DNA of 64,000 nucleotides from Micromonospora kangleipakensis (GTDB taxonomy: Bacteria; Actinomycetota; Actinomycetes; Mycobacteriales; Micromonosporaceae), in contig NZ_SHLD01000001.1 in the NCBI RefSeq assembly GCF_004217615.1, forward strand, positions 1,922,001 to 1,986,000. Reading direction: 5' to 3'. Shown piece after piece: positions 24,728-33,669 of the stretch; the stretch's first letter is position 1; each line of letters begins with the position of its first letter. The notes beneath the pieces were generated by a model that saw nothing but the letters and a program-made list of their open reading frames with translations, had not been told where the DNA came from and made no database searches. Position numbers and translations under genes: made by a program.

Positions 24728-26029
24728 GTGACCCGATACCGCCGTCTCCACCCGGCCTGGTCCGTCGCCGCCGTCGCCTTCGTGGCGCTGGTCGGCGCGG
24801 CCGGCTTCCGCGCCACGCCCGGGGTGCTGCTGCACCCGCTGCACGCCGAGTTCCGCTGGCCGCTGGCCACCATCTCCGCCGCCGTCTCGGTCAACCTCAT
24901 GCTGTACGGGCTGACCGCGCCCTTCGCCGCCGCGCTGATGGATCGCTTCGGCATCCGCCGGGTGGTGGCCGGCGCGCTGGTGCTGGTGGCGCTCGGCAGC
25001 GGGCTGACCGTCTTCATGACCGCGAGCTGGCAGCTGATCCTCTGCTGGGGCGTTCTGGTCGGGCTGGGCACCGGGTCGATGGCGCTGGCCTTCGTGGCGA
25101 CCGTCACCGGGCGCTGGTTCGTCCACCGGCGGGGCCTGGTGACCGGGGTGCTGACCGCGGGCGGGGCCGCCGGGCAGCTGGTCTTCCTGCCGCTGGTGGC
25201 GGTGCTGGTCCGCGACCACGGCTGGCGGGTGGCGGCGCTCGTCGTCGCCGGGGCCGCGCTGGCGGTCGTACCGCTGGTGGTCTGGCTGCTGCGCGAGCAC
25301 CCGGCGGATCTCGGGCTGCCGGCCTACGGCGCGACCGAGGTGGTGCCCCCGACGCCGCCGGCCGGCGGCGCGGCGGCCCGGGCGGTCGGCGCGCTGGCCG
25401 AGGCCGCGCGGACCCGGCCGTTCTGGCTGCTCGCCGGGGGCTTCGCGATCTGCGGGGCGACCACCAACGGCCTGGTCGGCACCCACTTCGTGCCGGCCGC
25501 GCACGACCACGGCATGCCGGAGACGACCGCCGCCGGGCTGCTCGCCCTGGTCGGGCTCTTCGACATCGTCGGCACGGTGGCCTCCGGCTGGCTCACCGAC
25601 CGGATGGACAGCCGGCTGCTGCTCGGCATCTACTACGCGCTGCGCGGCGCCTCGCTGCTGGTGCTGCCCGGCCTCTTCGCCGGTACGGCCCATCCGAGCA
25701 TGCTGGTCTTCATCGTCTTCTACGGCCTGGACTGGGTGGCCACCGTGCCGCCGACGGTGGCGCTGTGCCGGGAGTACTTCGGCGCCTCCGGCGCGGTGGT
25801 CTTCGGCTGGGTCTTCGCCGCCCACCAGGTCGGCGCGGCAATCGCCGCCACCGGCGCCGGGCTGGTTCGGGACCGGCTCGGCGACTACGCCCTGGCCTGG
25901 TACGTGGCCGGCGCCCTGTCGATCGGCGCGGCCGGGCTCTCGCTGCTGCTGCGCCGCCGGGGACCGGCGCCCGCGCCGGTCGCGCTGCCCGTGGCGGCGG
26001 GCGGCCGGGCGTGGAGCTACCGGGGCTGA
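24728..26029 (+). CDS. MFS transporter (12 spans)
   Basis: A 433-residue major facilitator with about twelve membrane segments. The loop 2-3 motif is MDRFGIRRVVAG and a central loop is rich in Pro/Gly. The pattern resembles monocarboxylate or oxalate/formate-type MFS proteins. GTG 24728 is preferred over ATG 24674 because codons between them have much weaker third-position GC bias, and starting at 24674 would leave only 16 bp of intergenic DNA for two divergent promoters. It is probably controlled by the divergent GlxA-like regulator. Confidence 0.8.
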   Translation: MTRYRRLHPAWSVAAVAFVALVGAAGFRATPGVLLHPLHAEFRWPLATISAAVSVNLMLYGLTAPFAAALMDRFGIRRVVAGALVLVALGSGLTVFMTASWQLILCWGVLVGLGTGSMALAFVATVTGRWFVHRRGLVTGVLTAGGAAGQLVFLPLVAVLVRDHGWRVAALVVAGAALAVVPLVVWLLREHPADLGLPAYGATEVVPPTPPAGGAAARAVGALAEAARTRPFWLLAGGFAICGATTNGLVGTHFVPAAHDHGMPETTAAGLLALVGLFDIVGTVASGWLTDRMDSRLLLGIYYALRGASLLVLPGLFAGTAHPSMLVFIVFYGLDWVATVPPTVALCREYFGASGAVVFGWVFAAHQVGAAIAATGAGLVRDRLGDYALAWYVAGALSIGAAGLSLLLRRRGPAPAPVALPVAAGGRAWSYRG

Positions 26030-26081
26030 GGCCGCCTCGCCGGGCCCGGCGCCGTCCCGGCCCGGGACATGGGGGAGCCGG

Positions 26082-26819
26082 TCAGCCGACCGCCCACTGC
26101 TGCTCGGGCGCGCCCGTGCAGGGGGCCTGTTCGAGCTCGTCACCGGCCTCGGTGCCGGCGTCGTCGACCTGGGCGCACTTGCCGCTGTGCACGGCGACCA
26201 GCAGCACCGGGCCGGCGCCGGTCGGGGCGAGCCGCCACTGCTGGTTGGGCTGGCCGTTGCAGGACCACTGCTGCACGTCCACGCCGTCGTCGGTGCGCTG
26301 CCCGTCGACGTCCAGGCACCTGCCGCTGGCCGCGTTGGTCAGGGTGAACACGTCGGCGGCGACCGGGGTCGCCACCCACTGCTGCTCGGGCCCGCCGGTG
26401 CAGTCGGCCAGCTGCGCGTCCGCGCCCTCGGGGTCGTCGCCGGTCACCCCGACGCAGAGCCCGGAGGCGGCGGCCCGGAACACCCTGGGCCCGGCCGCCG
26501 GCGCCGGCGGGGTGGTCGGCGCGGCGGTGGGTGAGGGCGCGGCCGGGGTGGTCGGCGTGGCCTCGGTGGTCGGTGCGGCCTCGGTGGTCGGCGCCGCCCC
26601 GGTCGGCCCGTCGGCCGGCGGGGTGGGCGCGGCCGCCGCGGGCAGCACCGGCTCGTCGTCGCCGCCGAGCACGCCGGTGGCGAAGAACGCCCCGAGCAGT
26701 ACGCCCACCAGCGCCACCCCGAGCGCGATCCGCATCAGCGGGTCCCGCGGCAGGCCGGGGCGGGCCGCGCGGGGGGCGCCGTACACGGTGCCGGGCGGGT
26801 CGGTGCGTGGGTCGGACAT
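26082..26819 (-). CDS. Membrane-anchored ricin B-type lectin
   Basis: A 245-residue protein. A short cytoplasmic N-terminus and one membrane helix (about 29-52) are followed by a Thr/Ala/Pro-rich stalk (55-110) and a beta-trefoil ricin domain with three QxW repeats (QQWVA, QQWRL, QQWAV) and paired cysteines. This should display a carbohydrate-binding head outside the cell. No catalytic domain is attached. ATG 26819 is used; a longer frame to 26837 adds only six residues. Confidence 0.85.
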   Translation of the reverse strand: MSDPRTDPPGTVYGAPRAARPGLPRDPLMRIALGVALVGVLLGAFFATGVLGGDDEPVLPAAAAPTPPADGPTGAAPTTEAAPTTEATPTTPAAPSPTAAPTTPPAPAAGPRVFRAAASGLCVGVTGDDPEGADAQLADCTGGPEQQWVATPVAADVFTLTNAASGRCLDVDGQRTDDGVDVQQWSCNGQPNQQWRLAPTGAGPVLLVAVHSGKCAQVDDAGTEAGDELEQAPCTGAPEQQWAVG

Positions 26820-26877
26820 GGGGGCATCCTGACCCAACCCGACCGTCGATGGCCAGCCGCCCCGGTGCCGGGGTGAC

Positions 26878-27162
26878 TCAGTCGACGACCCGGACGTCCT
26901 TCCAGAAGGCCACCCGGTCGCGCACCATCGCCGCCTCCGGCTTGGGGTCCGGGTAGTACCAGACCGCGTCGGCGCTGGTCTTTCCGTCGTGTTCCAGCGT
27001 GTAGTACGAGGCGGTGCCCTTCCACGGGCAGACGGTGTGCGTGGCGGAGTCGCGGATCAGGTCGTCGCGCAGCGCCGCGCGGGGAAAATAGTGGTTGCCC
27101 TCGACCACCACGGTGTCGTCGCTCTCGGCGACGATCAGGTCGTTCCAGACGGCTTTCGGCAT
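26878..27162 (-). CDS. DUF427 protein
   Basis: A 94-residue protein matching DUF427 throughout: KAVWNDLIVAESDDTVVVEGNHYFP, the central CPWKGTASYYTLE and the ending DVRVVD. The fold is a small beta barrel; the function is unknown. It lies 46 bp downstream of the YbaK-type gene on the same strand. Confidence 0.85.
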   Translation of the reverse strand: MPKAVWNDLIVAESDDTVVVEGNHYFPRAALRDDLIRDSATHTVCPWKGTASYYTLEHDGKTSADAVWYYPDPKPEAAMVRDRVAFWKDVRVVD

Positions 27163-27208
27163 GGCCTCACGCTATGCCGCCCACCCGGCGGCGGCCAGCG
27201 GCCGGCGG

Positions 27209-27679
27209 TCAGCGGGTGGGCTCGGGATCGGTGACGTCGGCCACCGTGGCCGCCAGCGCCGTGACGGCCGCGTCGGCGTCCACCGCGACGGCCAGCCCGT
27301 GCTCGCCGGCGCCGAGGGTGATCTCCCGGCCGCGCAGCCGCTCGTCGGCCACCACCGGCCAGGCGGTGGTCGAGCCGAACGGGGTGATGGTGCCGCGCTC
27401 GTAACCGGTGGCGGCCCGGGCTGCCTCGGCGTCCGGCATGGACAACCGGCTCACCCCGAGCAGGGCGCGCAGCTTGGGCCAGGAGACGACCCGGTCGCCG
27501 GGGGTGAGCACGAAGAGGTGGTCGTCCTCGCCCCGGCGTACCACGATCGTCTTGACCACGTCGGGGACCGCGACGCCGCGGGCGGCGGCGGCCTCGGCGA
27601 GGCTGCGGACCGGGCCGTGCCGGATGGCCCGGTACGGCAGGCCGGCGGCGTCGAGGGCGGCGATCGCGGGGGACGGCAT
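27209..27679 (-). CDS. YbaK/EbsC-type aminoacyl-tRNA deacylase
   Basis: A 156-residue protein of the YbaK/ProRS-INS fold, which clears mischarged aminoacyl-tRNAs in trans. Visible features are VPDVVKTIVVRRGEDDHLF with the key Lys, GYERGTITPFG with the conserved GxxxPFG loop, and the beta hairpin REITLGAGEHGLAVAVD. ATG 27679 fits the family N-terminus; upstream codons to 27775 lie in the promoter region shared with tmsA. Confidence 0.85.
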   Translation of the reverse strand: MPSPAIAALDAAGLPYRAIRHGPVRSLAEAAAARGVAVPDVVKTIVVRRGEDDHLFVLTPGDRVVSWPKLRALLGVSRLSMPDAEAARAATGYERGTITPFGSTTAWPVVADERLRGREITLGAGEHGLAVAVDADAAVTALAATVADVTDPEPTR

Positions 27680-27773
27680 GCCCGCCACGGTAACCCGGCG
27701 GCCTTGTGCGGGACGCGAAATGGCCATCGTGGACATCCCACCAGATCTGGCGGGTGAGGCGTAATGTGATCTC

Positions 27774-29171
27774 ATGCGCGCGGAGCGTGTGGATCATCCG
27801 GTTGACCATGATCAGGCGGTGGACACGCTGCGGCGGTCGTACGCCGCGGTGCCACCCGGCGAGCCCGTGCGGCTGGCCAAGCGCACCTCCAACCTGTTCC
27901 GGCCCCGATCGGCGCCCCGGACCCCGGGGCTGGACGTCAGCGGCCTGACCGGGGTGCTCGGCGTCGACCCGGCCGCCCGCACGGCCGACGTGCAGGGCAT
28001 GTGCACCTACGAGGACCTGGTCGACGCGACCCTGCCGCACGGGCTGATGCCGCTGGTGGTGCCGCAGCTGCGCACGATCACTCTGGGCGGCGCGGTGACC
28101 GGGCTGGGCATCGAGTCCACCTCCTTCCGCAACGGCCTGCCGCACGAGTCGGTGCGGGAGATGGACGTGCTCACCGGGGCGGGCGAGATCCTCACCGTCC
28201 GGCCGGAGGGCGAGCACGCCGACCTGTTCCGGGCCTTCCCCAACTCGCTGGGCAGCCTCGGCTACGCCACCCGGCTGCGCATCGAGCTGCAACCGGTCCG
28301 TCGGTACGTGGCGCTGCGCAACATCCGGTTCAGCCGGCTGGAGGAGCTGGCCGACGCGATCCGCGACGTGGTCGCCAAGGGGGAGTGGGCCGGCGAGCCG
28401 GTCGACGCGATGGACGGGGTGATGTTCAGCCCCGGCGAGGCGTACCTGCTGCTGGGGACGTTCACCGACGAGGCGGAGCGGCCCAGCGACTACACCGGCC
28501 AGGACATCTACTACCGCTCGTTGCGCCGGCGCACCCGGGACGCCCTCACCACCTACGACTATCTCTGGCGCTGGGACACCGACTGGTTCTGGTGTTCGGC
28601 GGCGTTCGGGGTGCAGCACCCGGTGGTCCGCCGGTTCTGGCCGGCGCGGTACCGGCGCAGCGACTTCTACCACCGGCTGGTCCGGCTGGAGCACCGCCAC
28701 CAGGTGGCCGCGCGGGTCGACCGCTGGCGCGGCCGGCCGGCCCGGGAGCGGGTGGTGCAGGACGTGGAGATCCCGCTCGACGGCACCGCCGAGTTCCTGC
28801 GCTGGTTCGACCGGCACGTGGGGATGACCCCGGTCTGGCTCTGCCCGCTGCGGCTGCGGGAGCCGGCCGGCTTGGGATCCGCCCGGGCGTGGCCGCTGTA
28901 TCCGCTCCAACCAGCCGAAACGTATGTGAACATCGGCTTCTGGGGAAGCGTGCCGATCGCCGAGGGCGCCGCCGACGGCGACGTCAACCGGGCAGTCGAG
29001 CGCGCGGTGTCGGAGGCGGGCGGGCACAAGTCGCTCTACTCGGACGCGTACTACGACCGCGCGGCGTTCGACCGGCTCTACGGCGGCGAGACCTGGCGCG
29101 CGGTGAAGGACCGTTACGACCCGGACCACCGGCTCACCGGACTCTACGAAAAGGCGGTAAGACGTCAATGA
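27774..29171 (+). CDS. tmsA: FAD-binding oxidoreductase, likely TmsA
   Basis: A 465-residue FAD-dependent enzyme of the DprE1/24-dehydrocholesterol reductase group. The FAD domain (about 30-195) includes VRLAKRTSNLFRP, VVPQLRTITLGGAVTGLGIES and FPNSLGSLGYATRLRIEL. It overlaps by ATGA a cyclopropane-synthase-like methyltransferase, the arrangement of tmsA-tmsB, which make 10-methylstearic (tuberculostearic) acid. TmsA reduces the 10-methylene intermediate. Actinomycetes such as Micromonospora contain 10-methyl fatty acids, in keeping with this. No third gene (tmsC) follows. Confidence 0.78.
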   Translation: MRAERVDHPVDHDQAVDTLRRSYAAVPPGEPVRLAKRTSNLFRPRSAPRTPGLDVSGLTGVLGVDPAARTADVQGMCTYEDLVDATLPHGLMPLVVPQLRTITLGGAVTGLGIESTSFRNGLPHESVREMDVLTGAGEILTVRPEGEHADLFRAFPNSLGSLGYATRLRIELQPVRRYVALRNIRFSRLEELADAIRDVVAKGEWAGEPVDAMDGVMFSPGEAYLLLGTFTDEAERPSDYTGQDIYYRSLRRRTRDALTTYDYLWRWDTDWFWCSAAFGVQHPVVRRFWPARYRRSDFYHRLVRLEHRHQVAARVDRWRGRPARERVVQDVEIPLDGTAEFLRWFDRHVGMTPVWLCPLRLREPAGLGSARAWPLYPLQPAETYVNIGFWGSVPIAEGAADGDVNRAVERAVSEAGGHKSLYSDAYYDRAAFDRLYGGETWRAVKDRYDPDHRLTGLYEKAVRRQ

Positions 29172-30511
29172 GCCTGATCGACCGTGAACAGGGGGCGGCG
29201 GACGCCCCGTCCGGCCCGCCGGCGGGAGGCCGGCGTACGGGCCCGACCGTGGCGGACGTGGTCCGTGCGGTCACCACCGGCGCGCTGCCGGTCCGCGTCA
29301 CCGGTTACGACGGCAGCGCCGTCGGCCCCGCCGACGCCGGGATCACCCTGTCGATCCGCTCCGAGCGGGGCCTGTCGTATCTGCTGACCGCGCCGGGCGA
29401 CCTGGGCATGGCCCGGGCGTACGTCAGCGGCGACCTGGGGCTGGAGGGCGTCCACCCGGGTGACCCGTACGAGGCGCTGCGGGTGCTCAAGGACGAGATG
29501 CCGCTGCGGTTGCCGCCGGTGGCGGAGGCGCTGGCCCTGGTGCGAGGGCTCGGCTGGGAGCGGCTGATGCCGCCCCCACCCCCGCCGCAGGAGGCGCTGC
29601 CGCGCTGGAAGCGGGTGGTGAACGGGCTGCGGCACTCGCGCACCCGGGACAGCACCGCGATCTCCCACCACTACGACGTCTCGAACGCCTTCTACGAGAA
29701 GGTGCTCGGCCCGTCGATGACGTACACCTGCGCGGTCTTCCACAGCCCGGACGACACGCTGGAGCAGGCGCAGCAGGCCAAGTACGACCTGGTCGCGAAC
29801 AAGTTGGCGCTGAAGCCGGGGATGCGGCTGCTCGACGTCGGCTGCGGTTGGGGCGGCATGGTCCGGCACGCCGCCCGGGAGTACGGCGTCAAGGCGCTCG
29901 GGGTGACCCTGTCGAGGGCGCAGGCCCAGTGGGCGCAGGCGGCGATCGAGCGGGAGGGGCTGGGCGAGCTGGCCGAGGCGCGGCACCTGGACTACCGGGA
30001 CGCCCCGCGCGAGCAGTTCGACGCGATCTCCTCGATCGGGCTGACCGAGCACATCGGCGTGCGCAACTACCCGGCCTACTTCGGCTTCCTGCGGGACCGG
30101 CTGCGGCCGGGCGGGCGGCTGCTCAACCACTGCATCACCCGGGCGGACAACCGGGCCCCGCACCGCTCCGGCGCGTTCATCGACCGGTACGTCTTCCCGG
30201 ACGGCGAGCTGGCCGGGCCGGGCCGGCTGATCAGCGAGATCCACGACGCCGGGCTGGAGGTGCACCACGAGGAGAACCTGCGGCAGCACTACGCGCTGAC
30301 CCTCGCGGGCTGGTGCCGCAACCTGGTGGAGCACTGGGACTTCTGCGTCGGCGAGGTGGGGCAGGGCACGGCCCGGGTGTGGGGGCTCTACATGGCGGGC
30401 TCGCGGATGGGGTTCGAGCGCAACGGCATCCAGCTGCACCAGATCCTCGCCACTCACAACGGCCAGGACGGCGTGAACGGCTACCCGCTGCGTCCCGACT
30501 GGACGCCGTGA
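29168..30511 (+). CDS. tmsB: Cyclopropane-synthase-like methyltransferase, likely TmsB
   Basis: A 447-residue SAM-dependent fatty-acyl phospholipid methyltransferase. An N-terminal lipid-binding domain is followed by SAISHHYDVSNAFYE-type and MTYTCAVFHSP signatures (here TAISHHYDVSNAFYEKV), the SAM motif LLDVGCGWGGM and SIGLTEHIG. It would methylate oleate-type double bonds. Pairing with the overlapping FAD enzyme favours 10-methylene formation (TmsB) over cyclopropanation. A perfect terminator follows the stop. Confidence 0.82.
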   Translation: MSLIDREQGAADAPSGPPAGGRRTGPTVADVVRAVTTGALPVRVTGYDGSAVGPADAGITLSIRSERGLSYLLTAPGDLGMARAYVSGDLGLEGVHPGDPYEALRVLKDEMPLRLPPVAEALALVRGLGWERLMPPPPPPQEALPRWKRVVNGLRHSRTRDSTAISHHYDVSNAFYEKVLGPSMTYTCAVFHSPDDTLEQAQQAKYDLVANKLALKPGMRLLDVGCGWGGMVRHAAREYGVKALGVTLSRAQAQWAQAAIEREGLGELAEARHLDYRDAPREQFDAISSIGLTEHIGVRNYPAYFGFLRDRLRPGGRLLNHCITRADNRAPHRSGAFIDRYVFPDGELAGPGRLISEIHDAGLEVHHEENLRQHYALTLAGWCRNLVEHWDFCVGEVGQGTARVWGLYMAGSRMGFERNGIQLHQILATHNGQDGVNGYPLRPDWTP

Positions 30512-30517
30512 CGATCT

Positions 30518-30555
30518 GACGAGAGGGGACGGCCGCGCGGCCGTCCCCTCTCGTC
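30518..30555. terminator. Perfect 38-bp palindromic terminator
   Basis: Two 18-nt arms (GACGAGAGGGGACGGCCG and its exact complement) around a CG loop, 7 bp after the tmsB stop. It insulates the next promoter. Confidence 0.85.
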
Positions 30556-30562
30556 GTTCCCA

Positions 30563-30589
30563 TTGACAAAGAAGTTTTGTACGTACAAA
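30563..30589 (+). promoter_or_regulatory. -35 box with perfect palindromic operator
   Basis: TTGACA (30563-30568) is followed by the perfect 14-bp palindrome TTTGTACGTACAAA (30576-30589), 11 bp before ATG 30601. The palindrome covers the spacer and -10 region, fitting autorepression by the downstream helix-turn-helix protein. The -10 box itself is weak. Confidence 0.6.
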
Positions 30590-30600
30590 CTGATTTTGCC

Positions 30601-31161
30601 ATGAGAGACGTCCTGTACCTGGAAGAGCGCGAGCAGGCCGAGGTCCTGCTCAAGCCGCAGCGCATCGAGGTGCTGCGGCAGCTGGCCGAGCCGCGCACCT
30701 GCACCGAGGTCGCCGCCCTGCTGGAGCAGACCCCGCAGCGGGTCTACTACCACGTCAAGCAGCTCGCGGCGGCCGGCCTTGTCGAGCAGGTCTCGACCCG
30801 CAAGGTGCGCGGCATCAGCGAGGGCATCTACCAGGCCGCCGCCCGGTCGTACTGGCTCTCGCCGCGGCTGGTCGGCCGGATCGGCGGGCTGCGCCGGGCC
30901 CGGGACGAGCTGAGCCTGGGCTACCTGCTCGACCTGATGGAGGAGGTCCAGGCCGACGTCGCGGCGCTCGACCGCACCGCGCCCGAGCTGCCGTCGATCG
31001 GCGTCTCCGGCGAGATCCGGGTGCCGGCCGAGCGGCGCCAGGAGTTCCTGCACGACCTGCAGTCGACGCTGCGGGACCTGTTCACGCGCTACGGGGGCGC
31101 CGAGGGGGACGCCTTCAAGCTCGCCGTGGCCTGCTACCCGAAAGGCGACAACCATGAGTGA
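30601..31161 (+). CDS. ArsR-like winged-helix regulator
   Basis: A 186-residue regulator. The winged helix-turn-helix (about 10-75) reads LKPQRIEVLRQLAEPRTCTEVAALL then QRVYYHVKQLAAAGLVEQV, typical of HTH_20/ArsR-like proteins. A helical C-terminal domain follows with no visible metal-binding cysteines. ATG 30601 is used, since the promoter and operator lie immediately upstream. The stop overlaps the SRPBCC gene by 8 bp. Confidence 0.82.
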   Translation: MRDVLYLEEREQAEVLLKPQRIEVLRQLAEPRTCTEVAALLEQTPQRVYYHVKQLAAAGLVEQVSTRKVRGISEGIYQAAARSYWLSPRLVGRIGGLRRARDELSLGYLLDLMEEVQADVAALDRTAPELPSIGVSGEIRVPAERRQEFLHDLQSTLRDLFTRYGGAEGDAFKLAVACYPKGDNHE

Positions 31162-32014
31162 CCTGCTGACCGTGCGGGCCCGCCTGGCCGCGCCGGCCGA
31201 GGCCGTCCGCCACGCCCTGACCGACCCGGCCGAGCTGCGCGTCTGGCTGGCCGAGCACGCCGAGGTCGACCTGCCCCGGCGGTACGCGTTCTGGGGCCGC
31301 TTCACCCCCGAGGGCGACGCGCCGCACCAGCGGCTGCTCCACGTCGACGAGCACGTACTGCGCTTCGCCTGGCCGCTCGACGGGGTTGAGACCACCACCG
31401 AGTTCGAGCTGACGCCCGAGGGGCAGACCAGCGTCCTCACCCTGCGGCAGAGCCACTTCGACTTCGCCGAGGCGATGAGCGGCAGCAGCATCCGCGGTGT
31501 CCTGCAGACGTTCTGGGCCCTGGGGATCGCCAACCTCGCCGCCCACCTGGAGGGCCGGCCGCTGCTGCCCCGGACCGACTTCACCTCCGCCGACCTGCGC
31601 GGTGAGCTGACCATCGCCGCCCCGATGGACCGGGTGTGGCGGTCGCTGACCGACTCCGAGCAGGCCAGCGCCTGGTTCGGGTACCCGATCGGCATCGAGC
31701 CCTGGGTCGGCGGCCGGTACGCCATGGGCGGCTTCGAGTCCGGGTACGCCGCCAAGGTGGTCGACCTGGAGCCCGGCCGGAAGATGTCCGTCGACTGGGG
31801 ACCGGTCGGCGTCACCACCTGGGAGCTGGCCGAGTCCGCCGGGAAGACCAAGCTGACCTTCGTGCAGAGCGGCTTCGACGAGGGCAACCCGCCGTACGCG
31901 GCCTGGAGCGGGTCCGTCGCCGGGCTGGCCGAGCTGCGCCGCTACCACGAGATGGCGGAGTGGCAGCCGATCTGGCTTTCCGTGGAGATGCCGACGGCTG
32001 ACGCGACAAGCTGA
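31154..32014 (+). CDS. Tandem SRPBCC/AHSA1 domain protein
   Basis: A 286-residue protein with two SRPBCC (START-like) ligand-binding domains. The first, residues 1-130, begins LTVRARLAAPAEAVRHALTD. The second, about 148-280, begins LRGELTIAAPMDRVWRSLTD. They are probably an internal duplication. Such domains bind hydrophobic ligands, and ArsR/SRPBCC operons are common and usually stress or solvent related. It is translationally coupled to the regulator. Confidence 0.82.
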   Translation: MSDLLTVRARLAAPAEAVRHALTDPAELRVWLAEHAEVDLPRRYAFWGRFTPEGDAPHQRLLHVDEHVLRFAWPLDGVETTTEFELTPEGQTSVLTLRQSHFDFAEAMSGSSIRGVLQTFWALGIANLAAHLEGRPLLPRTDFTSADLRGELTIAAPMDRVWRSLTDSEQASAWFGYPIGIEPWVGGRYAMGGFESGYAAKVVDLEPGRKMSVDWGPVGVTTWELAESAGKTKLTFVQSGFDEGNPPYAAWSGSVAGLAELRRYHEMAEWQPIWLSVEMPTADATS

Positions 32015-32064
32015 CCAAGGATCCGAAGGTCAGGGCCCGAGTCCCGCCGGGAGCGCACCGCAGG

Positions 32065-32106
32065 GAAGCCTCCGACCAGCCCAAAGGCGAGGTCGGGGGC
32101 TTCTTT
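32065..32106. terminator. Terminator between SRPBCC and LtrA genes
   Basis: GAAGCCTCCGACC (32065-32077) pairs with GGTCGGGGGCTTC (32091-32103) around 13 nt, followed by TTTC. It lies between convergent genes. Confidence 0.75.
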
Positions 32107-32123
32107 CACCGCCCGGTGGCGGG

Positions 32124-33311
32124 CTAGCCCGCTGCCGCGCGCGGTGGAGTGGGGATGCTTGGATTACGCCGCCAGCCGGCGACGTCGCCGGCGGCAACCC
32201 CGAGGAGGATCGCCACCATCGCCGCGGCGACCGCCAGCGGCGGCACGGCGATCATCGCCGGAGCGATGGCCACCAGCACGGCGAGCCCGATCCGTCGCGA
32301 GTACGAGACCCGGCTGAACACGGTGTACTCCAAGCGGGCCCGGCCGAGCAGGAACAGCACCGGTCCGGCCATGATCGCCGCGGTCCATGCCGCGTTCGGG
32401 CGCGCCAGCGGCTGGGCGATGACGAGCCGGTCAGCGACGCTGACGGTGATGGCGGCTGCCGCGATGAGGAGATGGGTGTACGCGGTGGAACGGCCCAGGT
32501 GTGCGGGATTCGCCGACCGGGCGAGCGCCTCACACATCAGCTCACCCGCCCGGTAGATGTAGATCCGCCAGAGCAGACCGGTGACGGCGAAGGAGACCAC
32601 CAGCGCGGCCACACTGTGGAGGCCGAAGTCGCTCGCCCCGAAGGTGGTTCCGGCGACGATGATGGTTCCGCCGAGGGCTACGATGACGACCTGTCGATAC
32701 CGCTCGGACATGTGCGCCGCAGCGAGGCCCCACTCCGAGATCGGGGATCGGCCGGCCCTGGGTGTGGGAAAGTCGAGCCGGGCCGCCACGTACTCCATCG
32801 TGATGGCGAGCGCCCACAGCGCCAGCCGCAGCCGCTCGCTGCTGGCGGCGCCAAGCAGCCACGGCACGGCCGACACGGCGAACCAGAACAGCGTACGCAT
32901 GCTCCGGCGGCGCAACTCGTGGCGGCGCAGGACGACCACCAGGTACAGACTTCGCCCCAGCTGAACCGCGACGTACGTGCCGGCGAAGAACCAGCCGCGG
33001 TGGCCGAAGGCGTCCGGCACCGCGGATGCCAGCATGAGGCTGCCCAGCATGATCCCGATGACGGTCAGCTGGGTTGAGGCCCGTTCCGGATCGAGCCGGT
33101 CGGTCATCCAGACCGTCATCATCCAGATCCACCAGATGGCTGGCAGCAGCACCGTCGCCTGCAGGAGATCGAGCCAGTCCAGGTCATCGATCAGGCCTTG
33201 GGAGACGCGGTCCAGCGCGAACACGAAGACCAGGTCGAAGAACAGCTCGAGAAATGTCACGTGCTGCGGGCTGGTGGGATCGCGCAACACCCCAGCATCG
33301 CTCGCCGGCAT
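32124..33311 (-). CDS. Low temperature requirement A (LtrA)-like protein
   Basis: A 395-residue integral membrane protein with about eleven spans and the LtrA signature VTFLELFFDLVFVFALDRVSQ near the N-terminus. Also present are WMMTVWMTDRLDPE, the ERYRQVVIVALGGTII segment and internal repeat-like helices. LtrA proteins were linked to growth at low temperature in Listeria; their biochemical role is not settled. GGAAGG eight bases before ATG 33311 decides the start. Longer frames to 33449 run into a hairpin. Confidence 0.85.
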   Translation of the reverse strand: MPASDAGVLRDPTSPQHVTFLELFFDLVFVFALDRVSQGLIDDLDWLDLLQATVLLPAIWWIWMMTVWMTDRLDPERASTQLTVIGIMLGSLMLASAVPDAFGHRGWFFAGTYVAVQLGRSLYLVVVLRRHELRRRSMRTLFWFAVSAVPWLLGAASSERLRLALWALAITMEYVAARLDFPTPRAGRSPISEWGLAAAHMSERYRQVVIVALGGTIIVAGTTFGASDFGLHSVAALVVSFAVTGLLWRIYIYRAGELMCEALARSANPAHLGRSTAYTHLLIAAAAITVSVADRLVIAQPLARPNAAWTAAIMAGPVLFLLGRARLEYTVFSRVSYSRRIGLAVLVAIAPAMIAVPPLAVAAAMVAILLGVAAGDVAGWRRNPSIPTPPRAAAG

Positions 33312-33447
33312 CGGCATGCCCTTCCGAAAGTCGGTCGCTGTTCCGCGCCCGGCTGTCGTACCACGTTGATGGACGCCGCCGAGCCGAAACGGCTCGCCCG
33401 CCGGCAGGCCGCGTCCGCAACCGCCTGCTCCACCAACTGACGTCACC

Positions 33448-33490
33448 AAAAGGGCCTGCTGTCACCCCATCGTGGTGCAGGGGCCCTTTC
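33448..33490. terminator. Orphan terminator-like hairpin
   Basis: AAAGGGCC near 33449 pairs with GGCCCTTT near 33482, and GTCACC/TGGTGCA extends inside. It ends in TTTCC, yet no gene on the plus strand leads into it, suggesting a lost gene or an attenuator for the divergent unit. Confidence 0.5.
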
Positions 33491-33607
33491 CGGTGCGAAG
33501 TCGCGCAAGACGTGGGCCGCCGGTCAACGGGTTCCGAAGATCTCTCGCGGTCGGATCAGGGAAGACGACCACGACATCGGGCAAATGTGGGAAAATTTCA
33601 CCATAGG

Positions 33608-33669
33608 GGCGCCTGTTCAGCCCGAGTGCCGCAGCTCATCACGACTCTCGTTCTCGGCTGAACGGCGCC
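33608..33669. repeat. Long inverted repeat upstream of the CHRD gene
   Basis: GGCGCC-t-GTTCAGCC-c-GAG (33608-33626) pairs with CTC-GGCTGAAC-GGCGCC (33653-33669), 17 bp with two bulges, ending 82 bp before the CHRD start. It could be a 5' UTR structure or terminator. Confidence 0.5.
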
